Shown here: one piece after another, positions 44,735 to 55,533 of the stretch
Numbering within the stretch: position 1 is the stretch's first letter
How the letters are laid out: the number at the start of each line of letters is the position of its first letter
The notes under the pieces: generated by a model
Seen by the model: the letters and a program-made list of their open reading frames with translations, nothing else
The model's database searches: none
Told to the model about the DNA's origin: nothing
Made by a program: the position numbers and the translations under genes
Assembly (NCBI RefSeq): GCF_019039255.1
Contig: NZ_CP077062.1
Location: 1,116,001-1,180,000 of the forward strand
Origin: Nocardioides panacis
GTDB taxonomy: Bacteria > Actinomycetota > Actinomycetes > Propionibacteriales > Nocardioidaceae
Length of the DNA: 64,000 nt
Reading direction: 5' to 3'

Positions 44735-46808
44735 GCGCGGCCAGCTGGGCCTGGATGGCGGTGATCGCCACGGTGTTCACGATGTCGCGCACCGTCGCGC
44801 CGCGGGACAGGTCGTTGACCGGCTTGCGCAGGCCCTGGAGCACCGGGCCCACCGCGACGGCACCGGCGGAGCGCTGCACCGCCTTGTAGGTGTTGTTTCC
44901 GGTGTTCAGGTCGGGGAACACGAACACCGTCGCGCGGCCGGCGACCGGCGAGTCCGGCAGCTTGGTGAGCGCCACCGCGGCGTCGATGGCGGCGTCGTAC
45001 TGGATCGGCCCCTCGACGAGCAGGCCGGGCGCGCGCTGCCGGACCAGCGCGGTCGCCGCGGACACCTTCTCCACGTCGGTGCCGCTGCCCGAGGAGCCGG
45101 TGGAGTAGGACAGCATCGCCACCCGCGGCTCGACGCCGAACGACGCGGCGGTCGCCGCCGAGGAGATCGCGATGTCCGCGAGCTGCTCGGCGGTGGGGTC
45201 GGGGTTGACCGCGCAGTCGCCGTAGACGAGCACCTGGTTCTCCAGGCACATGAAGAACACCGAGGAGACCACCGAGACCCCCGGCAGCGTCTTCACGACC
45301 TCGAAGGCCGGGCGGATGGTGTGGGCCGTGGTGTGCACCGCGCCGGACACCATGCCGTCGGCGAGGCCGAGCTCGACCATCAGGGTGCCGAAGTAGGACA
45401 CGTCGGTGACGATCGCGCGGGCCTCGTCGAGGTCGACGCCCTTGTGCCGGCGGCGGGCGTGGTACTCCTTCGCGAACCGCTCCACGAGCTCCTCGTCGTG
45501 CGGGCTGACCAGCCGGGCGCCGTCGAGGTCCACCCCGAGGCCGGCGGCCCTGGCCGAGATCGAGCGCGGGTCGCCGAGCAGCGTGAGGTCCGCGACCCCA
45601 CGGCGCAGCAGGACGTCGGCGGCCCGCAGGATCCGCTCCTCCTCGCCCTCGGGCAGCACGACGTGGCGCCGGTCGGACACCGCCCGGTCGATCAGCTGGT
45701 GCTCGAACATCAGCGGCGTCACCGCGTCGGTGCGGGCCACCTCGAGCCGGTCGAGCAGGGCGTCCCCGTCGACGTAGGCGTCGAAGAGCGCCTGGGCGGT
45801 GGCGATCTTGCGGGCGGAGCCCCGGGTCAGGCGGCCGCGTACGGCGTTCAGCGCGGACGTCGTGGCGTGGGTGCCGAGGTCGGTCGCCACGATCGGCATG
45901 GTGGCGCCGATGCCCTCGAGCAGCCGGACCACCTGCGGGGCGAGCGGGATGCCGCCGTTCAGGACGATGCCGGAGATCTGCGGGAAGGTCGCCGACACGT
46001 GCGCGGTCAGCACGCCCAGCACGATCTCCGGCCGGTCGCCCGGGGTGATCACGACCGCGCCCTCGGTCAACCGGTCCAGCACGTGCGGCAGCGTCATCGC
46101 GGCCACCACGAACCCGGTGGCCTCCCGGGCGAGCAGGGACGCGTCCCCGCTGACGAGGGTGCCGTCGCAGGCGGCCATCAGGTCGGCGACCGACGGGGCG
46201 CTGAGGATCGGCTCCTCGGGCAGCGCGTAGGCCAGCACCCCGGGGACCGTGATCGCCTCCGCGTCCTCGATCACCGCCGCCTCGTCGACCCGGTTGGCGA
46301 CCACCGCGAACAGCGTGCCGTGCTGGGCCTTGAGCTCGCCGACGGCCATCGACGTCATCGCCCGCAGGTCGGCGGGGCTGCGGCCCGAGCCGTTGAGCAC
46401 GAGCAGCACCGGCGCGCCGAGGTTGGCGGCGATGCGGGCGTTGAAGGAGAACTCGGTGGGCGCGCTGACGTCGGTGTAGTCGCTGCCCACGACCACGACG
46501 GCGTCGCACCGGTCGGCGACCTGGTGGTAGCGCTCGACGATCCGGTCGAGCGCAGCGGTGGGGTCGCGGTGCACCTCGTCGTAGGTGACGCCGGCGCACT
46601 CGTCGTAGGACAGCGTCACCGCGTCGTGCGAGACGAGCAGGTCCAGGACGTAGTCGCGGCCCGCGTGCTCGGCGACGTCGGCACGCACCACGGGGCGGAA
46701 CACCCCGACGCGGCCGACCCGGCGCGACAGCTGCTCGAGCAGACCCAGCGCGACGGTCGACTTGCCGGTGTAACCCTCGAACGAGGCGACGTACACGCTG
46801 CGGCCCAT
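44727..46808 (-). CDS. pta: Phosphate acetyltransferase, long form
   Basis: A 693-residue Pta with the three-part layout of the long enzymes: an N-terminal P-loop BioD-like domain (YVASFEGYTGKSTVALGLLE), a DRTGG regulatory domain (about 210-330, VITPGDRPEIVLGVLTAH), and the C-terminal catalytic domain (RRHVVLPEGEEERILRAADV, FFMCLENQVLVYGDCAVNPDP, SYSTGSSGSGTDVEKV, FVFPDLNTGNNTYKAVQRS). It converts acetyl-CoA and phosphate to acetyl phosphate. It is first in the operon with ackA. Start ATG 46808. Confidence 0.95.
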   Translation of the reverse strand: MGRSVYVASFEGYTGKSTVALGLLEQLSRRVGRVGVFRPVVRADVAEHAGRDYVLDLLVSHDAVTLSYDECAGVTYDEVHRDPTAALDRIVERYHQVADRCDAVVVVGSDYTDVSAPTEFSFNARIAANLGAPVLLVLNGSGRSPADLRAMTSMAVGELKAQHGTLFAVVANRVDEAAVIEDAEAITVPGVLAYALPEEPILSAPSVADLMAACDGTLVSGDASLLAREATGFVVAAMTLPHVLDRLTEGAVVITPGDRPEIVLGVLTAHVSATFPQISGIVLNGGIPLAPQVVRLLEGIGATMPIVATDLGTHATTSALNAVRGRLTRGSARKIATAQALFDAYVDGDALLDRLEVARTDAVTPLMFEHQLIDRAVSDRRHVVLPEGEEERILRAADVLLRRGVADLTLLGDPRSISARAAGLGVDLDGARLVSPHDEELVERFAKEYHARRRHKGVDLDEARAIVTDVSYFGTLMVELGLADGMVSGAVHTTAHTIRPAFEVVKTLPGVSVVSSVFFMCLENQVLVYGDCAVNPDPTAEQLADIAISSAATAASFGVEPRVAMLSYSTGSSGSGTDVEKVSAATALVRQRAPGLLVEGPIQYDAAIDAAVALTKLPDSPVAGRATVFVFPDLNTGNNTYKAVQRSAGAVAVGPVLQGLRKPVNDLSRGATVRDIVNTVAITAIQAQLAARG

Positions 46809-46859
46809 GGGCCCGACCCTAGCCGGGCCGGACCCATGGTGCGGGTGGCAGGACGGCGG

Positions 46860-47057
46860 TCAGCGCCGCGTCGTCCACCTGCGTGCTGCCGTCTCCGAAG
46901 CCGCGACCTTCCGCTGCTGCGGGATGATCCCCAGCTCCGGGTGCCGCTCGAACCAGCAGTCCCGGCACCAGGCCAGGGTCCGCAGGTTGATCGAGCGGAG
47001 GAAGGCCTGGTCGAGTGTGACCTCGCCGTAACAGCCCTCGCACGTGTAACTCATCAT
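46860..47057 (-). CDS. Small two-CxxC zinc-binding protein, 65 residues
   Basis: Not assigned to a named family. It begins MSYTCEGCYGEVTL and continues TLAWCRDCWFERHPELGI, giving two CxxC pairs about 25 residues apart, a likely zinc site, then a basic tail. A purine-rich AAGGGGGGC ribosome site precedes the ATG pair at 47057/47054. It lies upstream of pta on the same strand with about 50 bp between, but pta probably has its own promoter. Confidence 0.6.
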   Translation of the reverse strand: MMSYTCEGCYGEVTLDQAFLRSINLRTLAWCRDCWFERHPELGIIPQQRKVAASETAARRWTTRR

Positions 47058-47216
47058 CGTGGAAGCCCCCCTTGCATCGCGAGAGCTCCGTCCCCCTCGT
47101 CGAATGCGACAAGTCTCCGGGAATCCGGCCCCGGGTCAAGTCGTCCGGAGATGTCAGCGTGTCCTTTACCGTCCCCCCGCTGGCTAGGCTGCAGGCGGTC
47201 GACGAGAGGCGGGCAG

Positions 47217-47636
47217 ATGGCGGGGCCAGGGATGTCGTGGGTGGGACCGGTGGCGAAGAACGCCGCGAAGTACGGCGCGAAGTACGGGCCGCACGCGAAG
47301 GTGGCGTGGGAGGTCGCCGGCAAGCACGTGCAGGCGGCCGCGCGGGCCCGGCTGGATGCCGCGGCGCTGCGGCGCAAGGCGTTCGACCAGGCCGCGGTCA
47401 CCCGGGACGGCAGCGTGCTGCGGGTCGTCGAGGCCGGCGAGCCGGTGTTCGTGGTCTTCTCCGGCGACGACCCCGTGGGCTCCTACCCGACGACCGGGCG
47501 GCCGCTGGCCGAGCTCGTCGAGCGGGCCGACCTGGCCCAGCGGACCACCCCCGAGCAGCACCACGAGCAGCAGCTGCGGGCCCGGGTGCTCCGGGCCGCC
47601 GACCGGCTGCCCCGCCCGGGCCGCGACAGGGACTGA
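47217..47636 (+). CDS. Hypothetical protein, 139 residues
   Basis: Not recognised. The N-terminus is rich in alanine, lysine and tyrosine (GPVAKNAAKYGAKYGPHAKV), possibly an amphipathic or membrane-associating helix, followed by a small beta-rich domain (SVLRVVEAGEPVFVVFSGDD, PVGSYPTTGRPLAELV) and a charged helix. It is widespread in Nocardioides-like genomes as far as I recall. GAGAGG lies just before ATG 47217. Converges with recQ. Confidence 0.65.
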   Translation: MAGPGMSWVGPVAKNAAKYGAKYGPHAKVAWEVAGKHVQAAARARLDAAALRRKAFDQAAVTRDGSVLRVVEAGEPVFVVFSGDDPVGSYPTTGRPLAELVERADLAQRTTPEQHHEQQLRARVLRAADRLPRPGRDRD

Positions 47637-47655
47637 CCCCGCGGGGCCCGGTCAG
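47633..47655. terminator. Shared hairpin between convergent genes
   Basis: Inverted repeat CTGACC...GGTCAG with a GC-rich centre (CCGCGGGG), spanning the stop codons of both the hypothetical gene (47636) and recQ (47652). It could act in both directions. Confidence 0.5.
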
Positions 47656-49481
47656 CCCGCGACGGTCTCCAGCACGGCCGCGCCCCACTTCTCGAGCTTG
47701 CCGGCCCCGACGCCCGAGACGCCGGCCAGCGCGTCCAAGCTCGTCGGGAGCTCCGCCGCGATCTGCCGCAGCGTCGCGTCGTGGAACACCACGTAGGGCG
47801 GGACGCCGGCCTCCTTCGCCGTCGCGGACCGCCAGGCGCGCAGCCGCTCGAAGCGCTCCTCGCCGGCGCCGTCGAGCGGGACCGTGTCCGCCGCCTTGGA
47901 CCTGCGGGCCGGGCGCGACCGGGGCGACCGGGGCGCCTCCCGGCGCAGCGCGACCGTCCGGGTGCCGCGCAGCACCTCGGCGGACCCCGCGGTGACCTCC
48001 AGGGTGCCGTAGCCGTCCGTGCCGACCGCGAGCAGCCGTTGGGCGAGGAGCTGCCGGACCACCCCGCGCCACTCGCCCTCGGTCAGGTCGGCGCCGACCC
48101 CGAACACCGTGAGCGTCGTGTGGTCGAGCTGCTTGACCCGCGGGGTCTCGTTGCCCAGCAGGATGTCGATGACGTGCCCGGCGCCGTACCGCTGGCGCCG
48201 CTGGTCGAGGCGTACGACGGCCGACAGCAGCTTCTGGGCCGGCACCGTGCCGTCCCAGGTCTGTGGCGGGGCCGTGCACGTGTCGCAGTTGCCGCACGCG
48301 CTCGAGTCCTGGCCGAAGTACGCCAGCAGCTGCACCCGCCGGCACTCGACGGTCTCGCACAGCGCCAGCATCGCGTCGAGGTGCTGGCCGAGCCGGCGGC
48401 GGTGGGCGGCGTCGCCGTCGGAGGTCTCGATCATCCGGCGCTGCTGGACCACGTCGGCCAGCCCGTAGGCCAGCCAGGCGGTCGCCGGCTCGCCGTCGCG
48501 GCCGGCCCGGCCGGTCTCCTGGTAGTAGCCCTCGACGGACTTCGGCAGGTCCAGGTGGGCGACCCAGCGCACCGAGGGGTGGTCGATGCCCATCCCGAAC
48601 GCGATCGTGCCGACCATCACCAGGCCGGGCTCGCGGAGGAAGCGGGACTGGTTGCTCGACCGGACCTCGGCCGGGAGGCCCGCGTGGTAGGGCAGCGCCG
48701 CGATGCCGTTCTTGGTCAGGAAGGTGGCGGTCTGCTCGACCGACTTGCGCGACAGGCAGTAGACGATGCCCGCGTCGCCGGGGTGCTCGGTGCGCAGCAG
48801 CTCGAGCAGCTGCGCACGCGGGTTGTCCTTGGGGACGATGCGGTACTCGATGTTCGGCCGGTCGAAGCTCGCGACGAAGCGGCGGGCCTCGGTCAGCTGG
48901 AGCCGGACCGCGATCTCCTCGGCGGTGGCCGCGGTGGCGGTCGCGGTCAGGGCGATCCGCGGGACGGCCGGCCAGCGCTGCCCGAGGACCGCGAGCTGCA
49001 GGTAGTCGGGCCGGAAGTCGTGGCCCCACGAGGCGACGCAGTGCGCCTCGTCGATCGCGAACAGCGAGATCCGACCGCGGTCGAGCAGCTGCAGCGTCGA
49101 GGGCACCGAGAGCCGCTCGGGCGCGAGGTAGAGCAGGTCGAGCTCGCCGGCGACGTACGCGCTCTCGACGGCGCGGCGCTGCTCGGGCGCCTGGGTGGAG
49201 TTCAGGAACGCGGCGCGCACGCCGAGCGCCGCCATCGCGTCGACCTGGTCCTGCATCAGCGCGATGAGCGGCGAGATCACCACGCCGGTGCCCTCGCGCA
49301 CAAGGGCCGGGACCTGGTAGCACAGCGACTTGCCGGCACCGGTGGGCATCAGCACGAGCGCGTCGCCGCCGGCCACCACGGTGTCGATGACGGCGGCCTG
49401 GTCGCCGCGGAACGAGGAGTAGCCGAACACCCTCTCGAGCGTCTCGAGCGGGCTGGGGGCGGTGCTGGTCATGTGCTGCAT
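47652..49481 (-). CDS. recQ: ATP-dependent DNA helicase RecQ
   Basis: A 609-residue RecQ helicase for recombination and fork repair. Seen: [20 protein letters not shown] (motif 0), [19 protein letters not shown] (Walker A), [20 protein letters not shown] (DEAH), [61 protein letters not shown] (motif VI). The zinc-binding RQC region has [23 protein letters not shown], quoted here only in part as [10 protein letters not shown]-terminal HRDC domain ([22 protein letters not shown] in part) completes the full-length layout. Start at 49481 or 49472; neither has a clear ribosome site. Confidence 0.95.
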   Translation of the reverse strand: MQHMTSTAPSPLETLERVFGYSSFRGDQAAVIDTVVAGGDALVLMPTGAGKSLCYQVPALVREGTGVVISPLIALMQDQVDAMAALGVRAAFLNSTQAPEQRRAVESAYVAGELDLLYLAPERLSVPSTLQLLDRGRISLFAIDEAHCVASWGHDFRPDYLQLAVLGQRWPAVPRIALTATATAATAEEIAVRLQLTEARRFVASFDRPNIEYRIVPKDNPRAQLLELLRTEHPGDAGIVYCLSRKSVEQTATFLTKNGIAALPYHAGLPAEVRSSNQSRFLREPGLVMVGTIAFGMGIDHPSVRWVAHLDLPKSVEGYYQETGRAGRDGEPATAWLAYGLADVVQQRRMIETSDGDAAHRRRLGQHLDAMLALCETVECRRVQLLAYFGQDSSACGNCDTCTAPPQTWDGTVPAQKLLSAVVRLDQRRQRYGAGHVIDILLGNETPRVKQLDHTTLTVFGVGADLTEGEWRGVVRQLLAQRLLAVGTDGYGTLEVTAGSAEVLRGTRTVALRREAPRSPRSRPARRSKAADTVPLDGAGEERFERLRAWRSATAKEAGVPPYVVFHDATLRQIAAELPTSLDALAGVSGVGAGKLEKWGAAVLETVAG

Positions 49482-49539
49482 CGTGCCGGACGCGTCCCCC
49501 CGGCGGTGACCGGCCCCCGCGACCGGCCCCGGGACCCGC

Positions 49540-50572
49540 TCAGAGCCGGACGACGGTCATCCCGGCGGAGGTGGGCGGGTCGCTGAGCGCGGCCAGCGCG
49601 GCGCCCGCCTCGTCGAGGCCGATCACCCGGGACACCAGCCGCTCCGGCCGCACCGCACCGGAGGCCACCAGCGCCAGGAGCGCCGGGTAGTCGCGGGCCG
49701 GCATGCCGTGGGAGCCGTGGATCTCGAGCTCGCGGGAGACCACCCGGTCCATCGGCAGCGGTGGCGTCGCGTCCGGGCCGAGCAGCAGCCCGACCTGGAC
49801 GTGCCGGCCGCGCGGGCGCAGGCACCGCACGGAGGCGACGGCGGTCCCCGGCGAGCCCACCGCGTCCAGCGAGACGTGCGCGCCGCCGTCCGTGAGGGCG
49901 GCGATCTCCGCCGCGACGTCACCGGTGCCGTCGACGGTGGCGCTCGCGCCCAGGTCGGTGGCCAGCGCCAGCGCGGCGGGGGAGACGTCGACGGCGACGA
50001 CCCGGGCGCCGAGGGCGGCCGCCAGCATCACCGCGGACAGCCCGACGCCTCCGCAGCCGTGCACCGCGACCCAGTCGCCGGGCGCGACGCGTCCGTGCGT
50101 GACCAGGGCGCGGTAGGCGGTCGCGAACCGGCAGCCGAGGGACGCGGCGGTGACCAGGTCCAGCGCGTCCGGCAGGGGCACGACGTTCAGGTCGGCGGCA
50201 CGGACCGCGACGAGCTCGGCGAACGAGCCCGGACCGGTGAAGCCCGGCTGGGTCTGCTGCGGGCACACCTGCGCGTCCCCGGCCAGGCAGTAGGAGCAGC
50301 GGCCGCAGCCGCAGACGAACGGCACCGTGACCCGGTCGCCGACCCGGACCCGGGTGACCAGCGGACCGACGGCGTCGACCACGCCGGCGAACTCGTGGCC
50401 GGGGACGTGGGGGGAGCGCCACCGGGTCGTGACCGGTCCAGGCGTGCCAGTCCGAGCGGCACACCCCGGTCGCGCCGACCCGGACCACCACGCCGTCCTC
50501 GGGACAGTCCGGGTCGGCGGTGGTGACGACGGTGGGGGTCTCGCCGTACGCGGAGTACTGCACTGCTCGCAT
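49540..50572 (-). CDS. Zinc-dependent alcohol dehydrogenase (frame corrected)
   Basis: About 343 residues after removing one G from the run at 50409-50414. The N-terminal frame gives [16 protein letters not shown] and [17 protein letters not shown] (catalytic zinc cysteine and the D/W typical of ADH); after correction the sequence continues [14 protein letters not shown] with the zinc ligands H and E. The structural zinc lobe follows: [19 protein letters not shown] (four cysteines), then the Rossmann motif [15 protein letters not shown]. As written, the two frames do not join and the start would be lost. The enzyme oxidises an alcohol with NAD(P); substrate unknown. ATG 50572 is the usual start. 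Confidence 0.88.
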
Positions 50573-50589
50573 GGGCGCCAGCGTAGGGA

Positions 50590-51135
50590 GTGGTCTCGAC
50601 AGGCTCGACCAGCCGGGTCGTCCCGCGGGCCGGGAGGCTCACAGGCTGCGCACAGACCTACCGCGCCGACTGGTTCGTGTCCCGGCTCGACCGCGGCGAG
50701 GTGATCCTCGCGGACGGGCCGCCCGAGGTGGCCGAGGTGCTCGCGCTCGGCGAGCTCGCCGAGGAGCAGTCGGGCGGCGCCGACCGGGCCGCCGCGCACC
50801 TGGCCGCGCTGGCGGGCACGGACTTCTGCCTGTCGGCCGGCGGGGACCTGGTCTGCCGCACCCTCGACCCGGCCTCCGACCCGTGGCGGATCGGCATCGA
50901 GGACCCGCACGACCCGTCCCGGCTGGTCGCCACGGTGCCGGTGCGCACCGGCGCGGGCGCCACCTCGGGGACCGCGCACCGCGGCGAGCACCTCGTGGAC
51001 GGCCGCACCGGCCTCCCCCGCAGGGCGACCGCGGCCTACGCCCGGGGGCCGGACGCGGCGCGCTGGCTGGGCACCCGCGCGGGACGCACCGGCGTCGTCG
51101 TGTGGTCGGACGGCTCCACGGCGCTGGTCGGCTAG
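50590..51135 (+). pseudogene. apbE: Decayed ApbE-type FAD:protein FMN transferase
   Basis: An open 181-codon frame that reads as a shrunken ApbE. Recognisable pieces: [36 protein letters not shown], then [54 protein letters not shown] and a C-terminal [13 protein letters not shown]. Compared with the family, the first 60 or so residues are missing (replaced by a repeat at 50593-50612), a segment between SGGA and DRAAAHL that should contain the K-G flavin-binding motif is missing, and another between GRTGLP and ATAAYA that should hold the metal-binding DAxAT region is shortened. All losses keep the frame. Flavin transfer is unlikely. No ribosome site is seen at GTG 50590. Confidence 0.7.
50593..50612. 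repeat. Dispersed repeat copy
   Basis: GGTCTCGACAGGCTCGACCA, the core of a dispersed actinobacterial intergenic repeat; it matches in form the start of the amplified repeat in recB (27340-27366). Here it replaces the expected N-terminal coding part of apbE. Confidence 0.55.
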
Positions 51136-51527
51136 TCCCCGGCGAGCGACCCCGGGTCCGCCGGTACGTCGACCGCGTGCTCGCGCAGCCACTCCAGGGG
51201 GACCACCTCGAGCGCGCGCTCGTTGGTGGACGCGAGCACCACCGGCGCCCCCGCACCGGCCTCGTAGGCCTGGCGCCACCGGGCGGCCACCACGCACCAC
51301 CGGTCGCCCGGCCGCAGCCCCGGGAACCGCCACTCCGGCCGCGGGGTCGCGAGGTCGTTGCCCACCGAGGTCTGGTGCTCCAGGAACTCGGTGGTCATCA
51401 CCGCGCACACCGCGTGCACGCCGACGTCCTCGGGCCCGCAGGCGCACGAGCCGTCGCGGTAGAAGCCGGTCATCGGGTCGGTGCCGCAGGGCTCGAGCTC
51501 CCCGCCCAGCACGTTGCGCTCGGTCAT
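51132..51527 (-). CDS. DUF2237 family protein
   Basis: A 131-residue protein of the conserved DUF2237 family. Seen: [24 protein letters not shown] near the N-terminus, quoted in part as [15 protein letters not shown], then [24 protein letters not shown], of which [12 protein letters not shown] and [16 protein letters not shown] are diagnostic, and [18 protein letters not shown]. Structure-based proposals exist but the function is unknown. The start ATG 51527 sits at the conserved N-terminus. It converges with the apbE remnant, overlapping its end by four bases. Confidence 0.85.
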   Translation of the reverse strand: MTERNVLGGELEPCGTDPMTGFYRDGSCACGPEDVGVHAVCAVMTTEFLEHQTSVGNDLATPRPEWRFPGLRPGDRWCVVAARWRQAYEAGAGAPVVLASTNERALEVVPLEWLREHAVDVPADPGSLAGD

Positions 51528-51654
51528 GGTCCGAGCCTGGCACGTGCACGGGCGCCGCTGACCGGTCGGCCGGACCTGGGTCGATCGACTGACACCGACT
51601 AGATCGGTCTCTATCGTTGCAATTCGGACATCGACACGAACCGAGGCGGCGGTG

Positions 51655-52704
51655 ATGGTGGGCAGCGGACCCGGCAGTGCGCTCGACGTGCTGCGGACCC
51701 TCCCGGAGGGCTGGACCGTCGTGGACGACGACGGGACCGCGGCCGGGCAGCGGGTCGCCGACATCCCGGACGTCGTGGTGGGACCCGGTGGCATCTTCGT
51801 GGTGTCCGCCCGGACCTGGGAGGGGGAGGCCGCGGTCGCCGACCGGGTCCTCACCGTGGACGGCCTGCCGCGCGGCGCCGACACCGAGACCTGCCTGGAC
51901 TACGCGCTGATCGTCGCCGGTCTCGCCGGTGACTACCTGGACGCCGTGTGCCCGGTGCTGTGCGTCGGTGCCGACCCGGCCCTGCTCGACTGGGCCGGCG
52001 AGGTCCGGGTGTGCAGCACGACCACCCTGCACGAGGCGCTGGCCGGAGCACCGGTGCGGCTGTCCCCGGACGCGGTGGCCGCGGCGACCGCGCTGCTGGT
52101 CAACCAGCCCGAGCCCCTCGACCAGCCCGTCGAGGGGCCCGTCGCCGGACCGGTCGTGGCACCCGCCGCCGGGCCGCCGGTGCCCGGGCCGCGCGTCGCG
52201 GAGCACGTCGTCGCGGAGCCGGTGAGCCCGGTGCCCCGGCCCCGGCCCGCCGAGCCGGCGGCGGAGGTGTCCCGCCGGGCCCGGCTGGCGCTGGAGCAGC
52301 TCCAGGCGTCGAAGGCGTCGGAGGCGTCGGAGGCGTCGGTGCCGTCCGCGGCTGCGGGCGCACCCGCGCGCCGGCGCCCCCGCCGGACCGGCCGACTGGT
52401 GCGCCGGACGGTCCGGGTGCTGGTGCCGCTGGCGACCGCGGCGGTCCTCGTGCTGACCGGCCCCCAGCTGCTCACCTCGACACGGTCGCTGGGCCAGGAC
52501 GTGTGGGCCCAGCTGAACGGTGACCCGCCGCCGAGCGCCTGCGCGGCGGCCGGTCGACCGGCCGGCCCTGCCCCCTCCGCCGACGGCGCCGCCCGCCGGG
52601 ACGGTGCCCAGCACCGGACGACGGCCCGCACGAAGGCCGCCGCCCGCGCGCTGGCCCGCAAGAGGGCCCGGACACCGGCCCTGGCGGACCGCCCGACCTG
52701 CTGA
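51655..52704 (+). CDS. NERD-like domain protein with one membrane segment
   Basis: A 349-residue protein. The N-terminal 130 residues resemble a NERD domain ([29 protein letters not shown], where an A-R replaces the catalytic D-x-K), so nuclease activity is doubtful. A proline/valine-rich linker with a short repeat (ASEASEAS) follows, then a basic stretch and one membrane helix ([19 protein letters not shown], about 262-280), and an alanine/arginine-rich tail. Function unknown; a membrane-tethered DNA-binding role is an inference. ATG 51655 (GTG 51652 just before) has GAGG upstream. It is the third NERD-type protein in the window. Confidence 0.7.
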   Translation: MVGSGPGSALDVLRTLPEGWTVVDDDGTAAGQRVADIPDVVVGPGGIFVVSARTWEGEAAVADRVLTVDGLPRGADTETCLDYALIVAGLAGDYLDAVCPVLCVGADPALLDWAGEVRVCSTTTLHEALAGAPVRLSPDAVAAATALLVNQPEPLDQPVEGPVAGPVVAPAAGPPVPGPRVAEHVVAEPVSPVPRPRPAEPAAEVSRRARLALEQLQASKASEASEASVPSAAAGAPARRRPRRTGRLVRRTVRVLVPLATAAVLVLTGPQLLTSTRSLGQDVWAQLNGDPPPSACAAAGRPAGPAPSADGAARRDGAQHRTTARTKAAARALARKRARTPALADRPTC

Positions 52705-52736
52705 TCGGCGAGCGGTCACCCCGTAGCGTTCGGACC

Positions 52737-53828
52737 ATGGCATCAGTGGTCGACCGGGTCGACGCGTTCCAGCAGCGGCACCGGGTCGTCGGGTTCCCGC
52801 TCGCGGTGCTCTACAAGTTCTTCGACGACCAGGGCAACTACCTCGCCGCGATCCTCACCTACTACGCCTTCATCGCGATCTTCCCGCTGCTGCTGATCGC
52901 CTCCTCGGTGCTCGGTCTGCTGCTGAAGGGCAACGCCGAGCTGCGCCAGGCGGTGCTCACCTCGGCGCTCAGCCAGTTCCCGATCGTCGGCACCCAGCTC
53001 GGTGCCCCCCAGGGCCTGCAGGGCAGCGTCTCCGCGGTCGTGATCGGTGCGCTCGCCGCGCTGTACGGCGTCCTCGGGGTCGGTCAGGCCGCGCAGAACG
53101 CCGTCAACACCGCCTGGGCGATCCCGCGCAACAGCCGGCTCAACCCGCTCGTGAGCCGGCTGCGCAGCTTCGTGCTGATGATCCTGGCCGGCGTCACCGT
53201 GCTGCTCGTGGCGATGCTGTCCAGCGCGTCGAGCCACCTCAGCATGTTCGGTGCGGACGCCAACACCGGCCTGCGGCTGCTCTTCACGCTGCTCTCGGTG
53301 GCGCTCAACGCGCTGGTGATCAGCGTGATGATGCGGCTCGCCACCCCGCAGCGGGAGACCCTGCGCCAGGTGCTGCCCGGTGGCATCACGATCGCGGTGC
53401 TCTGGCAGGCGCTCCAGCTCCTCGGCGGCGCCTACGTCTCCCGCGTGGTCTCGCGCGCCAACGACATGAACGCGATCTTCGCGGTGGTCCTCGGCCTGCT
53501 CGCGCTGATCTACATCGCCGCGGTGATGGCGGTGCTCGGGGTCGAGGTCAACGTCGTGCTGGCCCGACGGCTCTACCCGCGGGCGCTCCTGACGCCCTTC
53601 ACCGACGAGGTCGACCTGACCGACGCGGACCGCCGGGCCTACGCCGACTACGCGAAGGCCCAGCGCCACAAGGGCTTCCAGCGGGTCAGGGTGAGCTTCG
53701 GCCGGCGACCCAACGGCGAGGACCCGGCCCCGGCGCCGACCGGGACGCCGGACCAGCCACCGGACCAGGACCCTCCGCAGGACCGGCCGCACGACCGGCC
53801 GCAGGACCGGGGCGAGCAGCGGGACTGA
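52737..53828 (+). CDS. YihY/BrkB family membrane protein
   Basis: A 363-residue inner-membrane protein with six to seven helices. Family features: [20 protein letters not shown] after a short amphipathic start, [19 protein letters not shown], a long central helix pair ([18 protein letters not shown]), [19 protein letters not shown], and [20 protein letters not shown] near the C-terminus. The last 70 residues are a proline/aspartate-rich cytosolic tail. Once called ribonuclease BN, these proteins have no proven enzymatic activity. The C6 run at 53005-53010 keeps the frame. It converges with fhs. Confidence 0.88.
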   Translation: MASVVDRVDAFQQRHRVVGFPLAVLYKFFDDQGNYLAAILTYYAFIAIFPLLLIASSVLGLLLKGNAELRQAVLTSALSQFPIVGTQLGAPQGLQGSVSAVVIGALAALYGVLGVGQAAQNAVNTAWAIPRNSRLNPLVSRLRSFVLMILAGVTVLLVAMLSSASSHLSMFGADANTGLRLLFTLLSVALNALVISVMMRLATPQRETLRQVLPGGITIAVLWQALQLLGGAYVSRVVSRANDMNAIFAVVLGLLALIYIAAVMAVLGVEVNVVLARRLYPRALLTPFTDEVDLTDADRRAYADYAKAQRHKGFQRVRVSFGRRPNGEDPAPAPTGTPDQPPDQDPPQDRPHDRPQDRGEQRD

Positions 53829-53853
53829 CCCCCGTCGCGGCGCGCCGTCCGGC

Positions 53854-55533
53854 TCAGGAGAGCCCGAGGATGGTGCCGTCGTCGGCGAGGTCGATGTGGT
53901 CGGAGGCCGGCCGCCTCGGCAGGCCGGGCATCGTCATCACGTCGCCGCAGACCATCACCACGAAGCCCGCGCCCGCCGAGAGCCGCACCTCGCGGACGTG
54001 CAGCTCGTGGCCCGAGGGCGCCCCCCGCAGGGTCGCGTCGGTGGAGAAGGAGTACTGCGTCTTGGCGATGCACACCGGCAGGGCGCCGTACCCGTCCGCC
54101 TCGATGCGTTCCAGACGGCGTCGGGCCTTGCCGTCCCAGGTCACCTCGCGGGCGCCGTACAGCCGGGCGGCGACCGCCTCGACCTTGGCGGTCAGCGACA
54201 GGTCGTCGTCGTAGGTGAAGCCGAACTCGTGGGGGGAGGGCTCCTCGAGCAGCTCGAGCACGCCCTTCGCGAGGTCCTCGGCGCCGACGCCGCCCTCCGC
54301 GAAGTGCCGGGCGGGGAAGGCCCGGACGCCCTCGGCGGCGCACAGCTCGACGACCCGTGCGACCTCGGCGTCGGTGTCGGTCGGGAACCGGTTGACCGCC
54401 ACGACGCAGGGCACGCCGTACACCTCGCGGATGTTGTGCAGGTGCCGGCGCAGGTTGGCCATCCCGAGCTCGAGCGCGTCGAGGTCCTCGGTCGCCAGCT
54501 CCGGTACGTCGACCCCGCCGTGGTACTTCAGGGCCCGGACGGTCGCGACGACGACCGCAGCGTCCGGCCGCAGCCCGGACTTGCGGCACTTGATGTCGAC
54601 GAACTTCTCCGCGCCGAGGTCGGCGCCGAAGCCGGCCTCGGTGACGACGTAGTCGGCGAGCCGCAGGGCCGCGCGGGTCGCGACGACGGACGAGCAGCCG
54701 TGCGCGATGTTGGCGAAGGGACCGCCGTGCACGAAGGCCGGCGCGTGCTCGAGGGTCTGCACGAGGTTCGGCGCGAGCGCGTCGCGGAGCAGCACGGTCA
54801 TCGCGCCGTGCGCCCCCAGGTCGCGCGCGGTGACCGGGGCCTTGGACCGCGTGTAGCCCACCACGATGTCGCCGATGCGGCGCTTGAGGTCGGCCCAGGA
54901 CTCGGTGAGGCAGAAGATCGCCATCAGCTCGGACGCCACGACGATGTCGAAGCCGTCCTGGCGCGGGTAGCCGTTCCCGATGCCGCCGAGGCCGACCACG
55001 AGGTCCCGCAGGGCGCGGTCGTTGAGGTCGATGACCCGCTTCCAGGTGACCGAGCGGACGTCGATCTCGAGCTCGTTGCCGTGGTGCACGTGGTTGTCGA
55101 TCAGCGCCGAGAGCAGGTTGTGCGCGGCGGCGATGGCCGCGAAGTCGCCCGTGAAGTGCAGGTTGATGTCGGTCATCGGCACGACCTGGGCGTAGCCGCC
55201 ACCCGCGGCGCCGCCCTTCATGCCGAAGACCGGACCCATCGACGGCTCGCGCAGGCAGGCCATCGAGCGGTGCCCGAGGCCCTGCAGCGCGTCGGTCAGC
55301 CCGACGGTGGTGGTGGTCTTGCCCTCGCCGGCCGGGGTCGGTGAGATCGCGGTCATCAGGACGAGCTTGCCCAGCGGCCGGTCCTCGAGCGTCGCGAGGT
55401 AGCGCAGGTCGACCTTGGCCTTGTGGTGGCCGTAGGGGACCAGGTGCTCCTCGGGGATCCCGAGCCGGTCGCGGCCCACGTCGGTGATGCGGTCCATGGC
55501 CGCGGCGTTGGCGATCTCGATGTCGGACAGCAC
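53854..55533 (-). CDS. fhs: Formate-tetrahydrofolate ligase
   Basis: A 559-residue formyltetrahydrofolate synthetase making 10-formyl-THF from formate, THF and ATP. Signatures: [12 protein letters not shown] at the start, [19 protein letters not shown] (P-loop), [80 protein letters not shown] chose GTG 55533 rather than the longer ATG 55623, because GGGAGGG lies seven bases upstream and the length then matches the family; the 30 extra residues of the longer form are not conserved. Frame-preserving G6 and C6 runs at 54231 and 54021 serve as controls for the G-run issue. Confidence 0.93.
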   Translation of the reverse strand: MLSDIEIANAAAMDRITDVGRDRLGIPEEHLVPYGHHKAKVDLRYLATLEDRPLGKLVLMTAISPTPAGEGKTTTTVGLTDALQGLGHRSMACLREPSMGPVFGMKGGAAGGGYAQVVPMTDINLHFTGDFAAIAAAHNLLSALIDNHVHHGNELEIDVRSVTWKRVIDLNDRALRDLVVGLGGIGNGYPRQDGFDIVVASELMAIFCLTESWADLKRRIGDIVVGYTRSKAPVTARDLGAHGAMTVLLRDALAPNLVQTLEHAPAFVHGGPFANIAHGCSSVVATRAALRLADYVVTEAGFGADLGAEKFVDIKCRKSGLRPDAAVVVATVRALKYHGGVDVPELATEDLDALELGMANLRRHLHNIREVYGVPCVVAVNRFPTDTDAEVARVVELCAAEGVRAFPARHFAEGGVGAEDLAKGVLELLEEPSPHEFGFTYDDDLSLTAKVEAVAARLYGAREVTWDGKARRRLERIEADGYGALPVCIAKTQYSFSTDATLRGAPSGHELHVREVRLSAGAGFVVMVCGDVMTMPGLPRRPASDHIDLADDGTILGLS

